This document shows, piece by piece, positions 58,744 through 64,000 of a DNA stretch of 64,000 nucleotides. Position numbers and translations under genes: made by a program. Positions within the stretch are counted from its first letter, which is position 1, and each line of letters begins with the position of its first letter. The notes under the pieces are model-generated. The model was not told the origin of the DNA, ran no database searches, and was given only the letters and a program-made list of their open reading frames with translations. Source of the DNA: Sodiomyces alkalinus F11 (lineage: Eukaryota > Ascomycota > Sordariomycetes > Glomerellales > Plectosphaerellaceae); the NCBI RefSeq assembly GCF_003711515.1, contig NW_021167090.1, forward strand, positions 1,040,626-1,104,625, given 5' to 3'.

Positions 58744-61700
58744 CTAACCCTCCGAGGTGTCCATCTGTTCGGCATCCGCCTTCGACTTGGCAGCCGCGAT
58801 CCTCTCGGCCTTCCAAGCGTCAATCTTAGCCTTCAGCTCCGTATCGGGGACCACATCGTCAATCGTCATGGGTTGCCGGGTGAACGGGTCCTTGGGATCC
58901 GACAGCAAGTGCTGCACAATGGTAGACCGGTCCACGACGTGCTGCGAAGGGAGGACGACGGGGTCCCTCATGAGGTCGCCCAGGATGGGATCCTCAAAGT
59001 CGGCCGGGATCTCGCCCAGGTCGAGCTCGGCCTGGTCGGCGACCTCCTTGGCCTCCTTGAACTTCCGCTGCAGGACGTCAAACTGCCGCAGGTCCGCCTC
59101 GTCCTTCATGCCCCGCTTGGCGAGGATGTAGCCGGCCTTGTCGAAGGTCTCGGGCTTGTACGACCGGCCGTCCGCCGCCACCGCGTCGACGAACGTCTGC
59201 GACGAGCCCAGGTTGAGGTAGATCTCCACAAGGTCCGAGAGGAGCACGCGCGGCTGGAAGTGGTACTTCTGCGGGTTGTTCACCTTGAGCTGGCCCATCT
59301 TGGGCCCCGCCAGCGTCTCGAGGTTGTAGTTCAACATGCTGGCCAGCCGCTGCACAATCTCCGGCATCGTGAACGCCTCGCCCAGCGCCGACGTGAAGAG
59401 CTTCATCATCGAGAGCGTCTCGTTGGCCAGCTGCATGTAGGACCCGGCCTGGCCCTCCAGCGCCTGCAGCTCCTCGAGCTTCTTCTGCCGGTCCTGCGCC
59501 GACATGCCCGTGCTGTGATCCAGCTCCGCCTGCAGCGTGTGGATCTTGGGGAACTTGGTCAGAGCCTCGTCCAGGACGTAGGTGGCGTCGTTCAGCAGCA
59601 GATTCACAAACTGCACGAAGAACTGCCGGTTGACCTTGCTCTCGCGCGTGAGCTGGTCCTTGTACACGTCGTTGCCCCACACGCACTTGATCACCTGGAA
59701 AATCTCATAACGGATGTTGAACTTGTCGTAGAACTGCGTGTGCGCGCCCGTGGACTCGGCCTCGATGTAGAACTTGATGAGCGCATGCAGCAGGTGATCG
59801 TTGGCGAACTTGTACCCGAACAGCTGGTCACCCAAAACACCCTTCTTAAAGTGCATGAATGGCCAGGTGCCGTTGAAGAGGAGCGTGACGAGGGACGACT
59901 TGAGGTAGGGGTTTTTAATGAACTCGGACGACTGGAGGAAGGCGATACAGAGTGCGATCATCTCGTTGCCCACGGCCGACGGCATAATCTGGGGGAGGTG
60001 ACTAGACAATACGACAGCATCTGATGGTTAGACATCGTCTCTTGGGCCCCCTTCACAGGCCCCCCTTCACAAGGAGAACAAGCACATACCGGTATACAAA
60101 CTTAAAGTTGTCCACAACATCTTGAAGCGCATACTCGGGCAAACAGGAGAACGCCTCTGGCGGCGGCGACGGCAGGGGCAGCTTGAGGTCCTTGTCGGGG
60201 GTGTAGTCGGACTGGCTCGCGAGGCGCAGCAGCCAGACGGCCACATAGCGCATGAAGCGCAGAGACAGCTCCTGCATCTTCTCGTCCAGGAATACGCCTT
60301 CGATGGCATTCTTGCTGGCGATGGCCTTTTCGAGCACGTCCGTGTGGCGCTTGAGACTGACCTCGAAGATGGCGAGTTGCGTCGGGATCTGATGAGGGGT
60401 AGGCGGCCAAATTAGCATCATAAAGAACGAAAGAAACAAGGAGAGGAGAGAGAGAGAGAGAGAGACGGAAGAACGCACATTGGCTACTTTGTGACGTTCT
60501 GCTTCCATGCTTGCAATGTGTTTCTCGTAAAATTTGATGTCCCGCTCCAACGCCTTGAGTTTCGAGTTGGTGGCGCCGCTGCCGTAATGATGAGCGGCCA
60601 ATGTGAGGAAGAAAACCTCGGAAATGAAGTTCGAGGGCTTGTCGTCCGTCTTGGCGTAAAAGTCGTCGGACGTCGCTTGGTCGGCGTTCAGCTTGGTCTC
60701 GTCCTTGATCGCGACGCGCGGCTGGCGCCTGAAGTACTCGACCTCGATCCTGCTGATCTTGGAGAAGGTCGTATCCATAAAGGGGGAGCAGAACCGATCC
60801 AGGACGACGGTCAGGTTCACCATGAAACCGTCCGACGACACCTCGCGGGCGTCTACCTGCATGGCCCTCCTCTTGTGGTTCAGGTTGACGCCCAGGGCGA
60901 ACCAGTTGAGCATGACATTCCTCGTGTCGGCGCCGGCGCGAATGAAGGCGTTTGCCAGGTTGAAAAGCTCGTCCTGATGAAGCCGCAAGACGGTCCGCAT
61001 GGCATCTTGCGACTGCGCGACGCGGGACCGATCGAGCTGCCGAGGATTGGGGAAGTAGGTAAGCGCGACCTGTTGTTGTAGTGGAGAGAGTCGGAAGAAG
61101 GGACCAAGGATGGTGTCGTTCTCTAGATCAGGCGCGCCGCCTTCGGTTAAGAACCTGGGGTGGGATGACACGGCCTGAAGAAGCGCCGGGAACCTGGTGT
61201 AGAAGACCATGGCGTTGAGGCACGCGCGGAAGTCATCCTCCATCGTCAACCCCGCCAGTTTCTGGCTGATGCTGGCCATGGCGTCGGCAAAGGCGAACTT
61301 TACCTGGTCGTCCTCGGGGAACCGGTCGATGGCCTCCTTGGTCCAGTCCATCGGCAGCGAGTCCTCGTGATCGTACCCGCGGAGAAGGCAGGGGACAAGG
61401 TCTTCGGGTTCCGGGCGCCTGGGAAGAGAAGTGGAAGCGTTAGTGGTGGAAGAAGAGGGTGGCTGCGATCACAACCGCAAAACTCGGTGGCAATAGAAAG
61501 GGCAGCGACCACACGTACCCGAAGAGATCTGGCATGGTCAGAGAGAAGAGCGAGTAGCTCATGCACAGCCTCTTGGCCTCCTCAAGAATCTTCCTCTTCT
61601 CTTCTGCCGACCCATCCTTGGGCTGCTGCCCCAAAACACGGGTGATCCTCTTCCAACAAGAAAGCAGATACTTCAGCAGGGAAGTATTGTGGGGTCGGAG

Positions 61701-62440
61701 CGTCGCAGCTTCGAGAATGGCCGAATCGAGGAGCTCTTCGTTCAACTTGGCCGGCGAGCCGGCCTCGGCGACTTCGGACGAGGAGTTGGGGAGGAAGGTG
61801 AGTTTGTGTCCCTGGGCATCTACCAAGCGCTCGGGATCAAGAGTGAAGCGAAAGGTGCCGCTAAGGACCCTGTCGGTCCAGTCAAGGAGAGACTCCTCCT
61901 GGCCGACATAGGGCTTCTTATTCGCGGGCTGTGTGCCCTGCGCTCGGTCATCGATCCTGGCGGCGGCGCGCTTGTTAGAGCTGTCGTCGAGGGAAGGAGA
62001 CGAGGAGGATGCGGCTGCTTGGTTGGATGAGGATACGTCGCGGGTGGTTGTGCTTGTGGTTGTGGTTGTGGCGGTGGCGGCGGCAGGTGTGATGGTGATG
62101 GGGCGTTTAGGAGTGTCGGTGGCTTTCTTCTGCCGGGCCTGATCCTGCTCCGACGAAGGTGACGCTGCGAGCTTTGGGCTGGAAGCCGAGGACGAGTCTT
62201 CGGGTTTGGGAGACGCAGTTCCGAGCTTAGCTAGTCGTCTCAAGCGGATCTGTGCAAGCAAAACGATCATTAAGTTAGCTTAAAGAAACGCCGAAGCTGG
62301 GGGGCGATTGAAGAAGAGACGCGGGCAATGAAGGGCGGGGGAGCCGGAAGGGCACAAGGCACAACCTGCTCCATGGTATTCCGGTCCGGGGCATCGGGCA
62401 TGCCCCCTGAAGGCTGGTTAGGATCTTGAGCCGGATCCAT
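58744..62440 (-). CDS. UFD2: Ubiquitin conjugation factor E4 (Ufd2)
   Basis: U-box E4 ligase that extends ubiquitin chains on substrates handed over by Cdc48/p97. Exons 62440-62366, 62249-61519, 61418-60479, 60388-60090 and 60001-58744 join in frame to 1,100 residues. An N-terminal disordered S/T/K-rich region (SSSASSPKLAAS, a TTTTTTSTTT run) precedes the armadillo-like Ufd2 core (TMEDDFRACLNAMVFYTRFP, FFRLSPLQQQVALTYFPNP, DELFNLANAFIRAG). The core continues with MPEIVQRLASMLNYNLETLAGPK. The C-terminal U-box is residues 1016-1078 (DFEDPILGDLMRDPVVLPS...DPFTRQPM) and has no zinc ligands, as expected. Exon 1 begins MDPAQDPNQPSGGMPDAPD; its GTTGTG donor is non-consensus but restores the frame at IRLRRLAKLG. 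Intron 3 contains an AG dinucleotide run. Confidence 0.93.
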
Positions 62441-63378
62441 GGTAATGAACTGGTGGGAGGTGGTGGGAGATGTGGCTGATGGCGGGGAATCTCAAAGTCC
62501 GCGGGATGCGAGCGGACGGGTAGTTAAACAAATAAGAAGAAAAAGAAAAGAAAAAGAAAAAGGAGAAAAAAAAAGGAACAAGAAATAAGAGTAAAAACAA
62601 ATCAAGAGACGGTCATCAGGCTGCAAACCAGAAATTAGGGATATCTGGGTTATACGAGAGTACATGTAGACAAAGCAGGAGAGCAGGCTGAGGCTGAAAG
62701 AGAAGGTCGAGGAAGAAGTGACCAGGTAAGTTCCTAAGTTCCCCCAAGTTGATTACGCGATGGAGACGATGACGGAAAGTCCGCTGCTTGAAGTCCAGTC
62801 CAGGTACGAAGTACTCTGTACCTTATTCCGCTTTGTCGGGGTTAGTCGGTAAAGACCGCAAAATGGGGTCTTGGTGGGGCTTGGTGAGTCACGTGATGAG
62901 TTACCTAAACCACTGGCTTAGATAATCCAACCTCCCTCCGGAGGAGCTTGGCCCGCTATGATATGCTTCGTTTCTTCTGCCCATACTTCAAGGTCTCGTA
63001 CGGATATCGCGAGCAATGGGGAATAAAGTCGACCGGAACTTTTACAATATACTTCAATCTCTTACATGGTCTTCGGATTTCAACTCTCCGCTCAAAGACT
63101 CTTCCCGCACTTTAATCTAACACATTTAGACTGAATAAAGACACAAAACATTCGTCAAGAAATAGCCCCTTAGAGCTACCGACACTCTAGAGATCTACCT
63201 GGTAGTAGAGTAGATAGACAGATGTAAAGGGTATTCTAGCTGTATCCCCATGCCGATCCCAACGCCGAAAAAGTAATCACATGAATCATGAAGAACAAAC
63301 CCGAAATGGAGTGGGTAACCGCCCAAACCGCCCTTGGGCACCGGACCCCCATCGCTGCTGAGTCTCCCGTCCTCTCTT
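62441..63378. other. UFD2 promoter and 3' region of the right-edge gene
   Basis: About 940 bp. Purine-rich A/G leader near 62530-62600, TACGAAGTA motif near 62807, and a composite TGAGTCA/CACGTG element at 62885-62896. No gene seen. Confidence 0.5.
62885..62896. promoter_or_regulatory. Overlapping AP-1/Gcn4-type and E-box sites
   Basis: TGAGTCACGTGA joins a perfect TGAGTCA (bZIP core) to the perfect palindrome TCACGTGA (bHLH core) about 445 bp upstream of the UFD2 start codon. Such composites can allow competition or cooperation between bZIP and bHLH factors; binding here is inferred. Confidence 0.4.
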
Positions 63379-64000
63379 TTAGAGTCGCGGGATACCGTTG
63401 GACCCGTCGCTTGGCCGCCTTGACCTCATCATGGGCATCTCCCCTTCACTGTCGGACCCTCCCCTACCACGGCTTGTTGATGATGCTGCCGATATGCCAG
63501 TCCCGGTAGCACCTCCTCCCGAGCTACCACCACCACCACCACCACTGCCGCCATTACCCCCCGCGCTCGAACTCGCACCCGCAGTCCCGCTTCCACTTGC
63601 GCTCCCACCGGCAGCCACACTCCGATGAGCCAACCGACTCCTCTCCAGCTCCTCCCGGCTCCTATTCATAAGCCAAGCAACATGCATCTTCAGGATCCCC
63701 AAGTTGGTGCGAATCTCCGTCATCTCGTTCTTAATCGGCATCATCTCGTTGAGCACCATGACCATCTGCCGCCCATCCAGCTCCGTCAGGTCCTTCTGCA
63801 CGCCCTCGATCCGCCGCTCCACCTCCTCGTAGATCCCCATCACCGCCTCCTCCGCCGTGCACGCCTTTGTCCCGTCCGGCCCCAGGAACCGCAGCGCCTC
63901 CCAGGCCGACACCCCTCCCCGCTGTTGCCGTTCCTGCTGCCGCCGCAGCGAACCCAGCAGCCGGTCCCGCTCTTCGTTCTCGCGCCGCAGCCACTCCAGC
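63379..64000 (-). CDS. 3' part of an unrecognised coiled-coil gene, truncated by the window edge
   Basis: An open frame runs from the right edge to a TAA at 63381-63379, about 206 residues. It starts within charged helical sequence (LEWLRRENEERDRLLGSL, then RRQQERQQ), followed by VSAWEALRFLGPDGTKACTA. An alpha-helical region (IYEEVERRIEGVQKDL, NEMMPIKNEMTEIRTNLGIL) and a low-complexity G/S-rich tail (GGSGGGGGGSSGGG) follow, with a basic RSRRPSDGSNGIPRL end. The start lies outside the window. I do not recognise the family. Codon bias and the lack of stops support a real gene. Confidence 0.65.
   Translation of the reverse strand, partial: LEWLRRENEERDRLLGSLRRQQERQQRGGVSAWEALRFLGPDGTKACTAEEAVMGIYEEVERRIEGVQKDLTELDGRQMVMVLNEMMPIKNEMTEIRTNLGILKMHVAWLMNRSREELERSRLAHRSVAAGGSASGSGTAGASSSAGGNGGSGGGGGGSSGGGATGTGISAASSTSRGRGGSDSEGEMPMMRSRRPSDGSNGIPRL

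Noticed and set aside
58720..60024. 434-residue frame antisense to UFD2
   Set aside because: Codon-bias shadow. The other strand encodes the Ufd2 core and U-box.

Overview
The window is nuclear DNA of a filamentous ascomycete, most likely a Sordariomycete (Pezizomycotina). Evidence: protein genes interrupted by short GT-AG introns (mostly 50-130 nt, pyrimidine-rich 3' ends), GC-rich third codon positions, single-copy housekeeping genes with recognisable yeast counterparts, and fungus-specific families (Zn2Cys6 factor, a P450 like the CYP505 haem domain). No rRNA, tRNA, CRISPR array, intact transposon or bacterial operon was recognised. The species cannot be named from the sequence alone. Exon coordinates below come from reading frames and splice motifs, without transcript data.

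Layout. 0.4-2.7 kb: enoyl-CoA hydratase (+), converging on the ribosome-biogenesis gene SDA1 (-, 3.2-5.5 kb). 6.8-8.2 kb: intronless P450 (+), converging on a bZIP factor (-, 8.8-10.8 kb). 13.5-14.9 kb: D-2-hydroxyacid dehydrogenase (-). 15-18 kb: gene-poor, with degraded coding fragments. 18.1-20.6 kb: large leucine-rich protein (-). 23.6-24.9 kb: C2H2 zinc-finger factor (-) with a very long upstream region. 29.1-30.9 kb: eIF2B gamma (-), divergent from a Pex22-like peroxin (+, 31.8-33.0 kb). 34.1-37.4 kb: SAGA subunit Spt20 (+). 38.9-40.2 kb: Atg27 (+). 41.0-42.5 kb: acetylornithine aminotransferase ARG8 (-), divergent from an alpha/beta hydrolase (+, 43.5-46.0 kb). 46-54.6 kb: gene-poor, AT-rich in part, with one possible tiny spliced gene. 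54.6-57.3 kb: Zn2Cys6 factor (+). 58.7-62.4 kb: ubiquitin E4 ligase UFD2 (-). 63.4 kb to the right edge: 3' part of an unrecognised coiled-coil gene (-).

The genes do not form a biosynthetic cluster. They are mostly housekeeping functions (beta-oxidation, ribosome assembly, translation initiation, arginine synthesis, ubiquitination, autophagy, peroxisome biogenesis, SAGA transcription) plus four putative regulators or enzymes of unknown target. Intergenic DNA repeatedly carries short palindromic motifs (TACCTAGGTA, CCTTACGTAAGG, ACTCCGTA/TACGGAGT, TACGAAGTA) that are not seen in the exons.

The most striking observation is at Spt20. Its UAG stop is followed in frame by 90 sense codons, a second UAG in an almost identical sequence context, and an acidic tail. 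This looks like a tandem C-terminal duplication that may be translated by stop recoding. A-to-I editing of UAG, known in Sordariomycetes, is a specific candidate mechanism.
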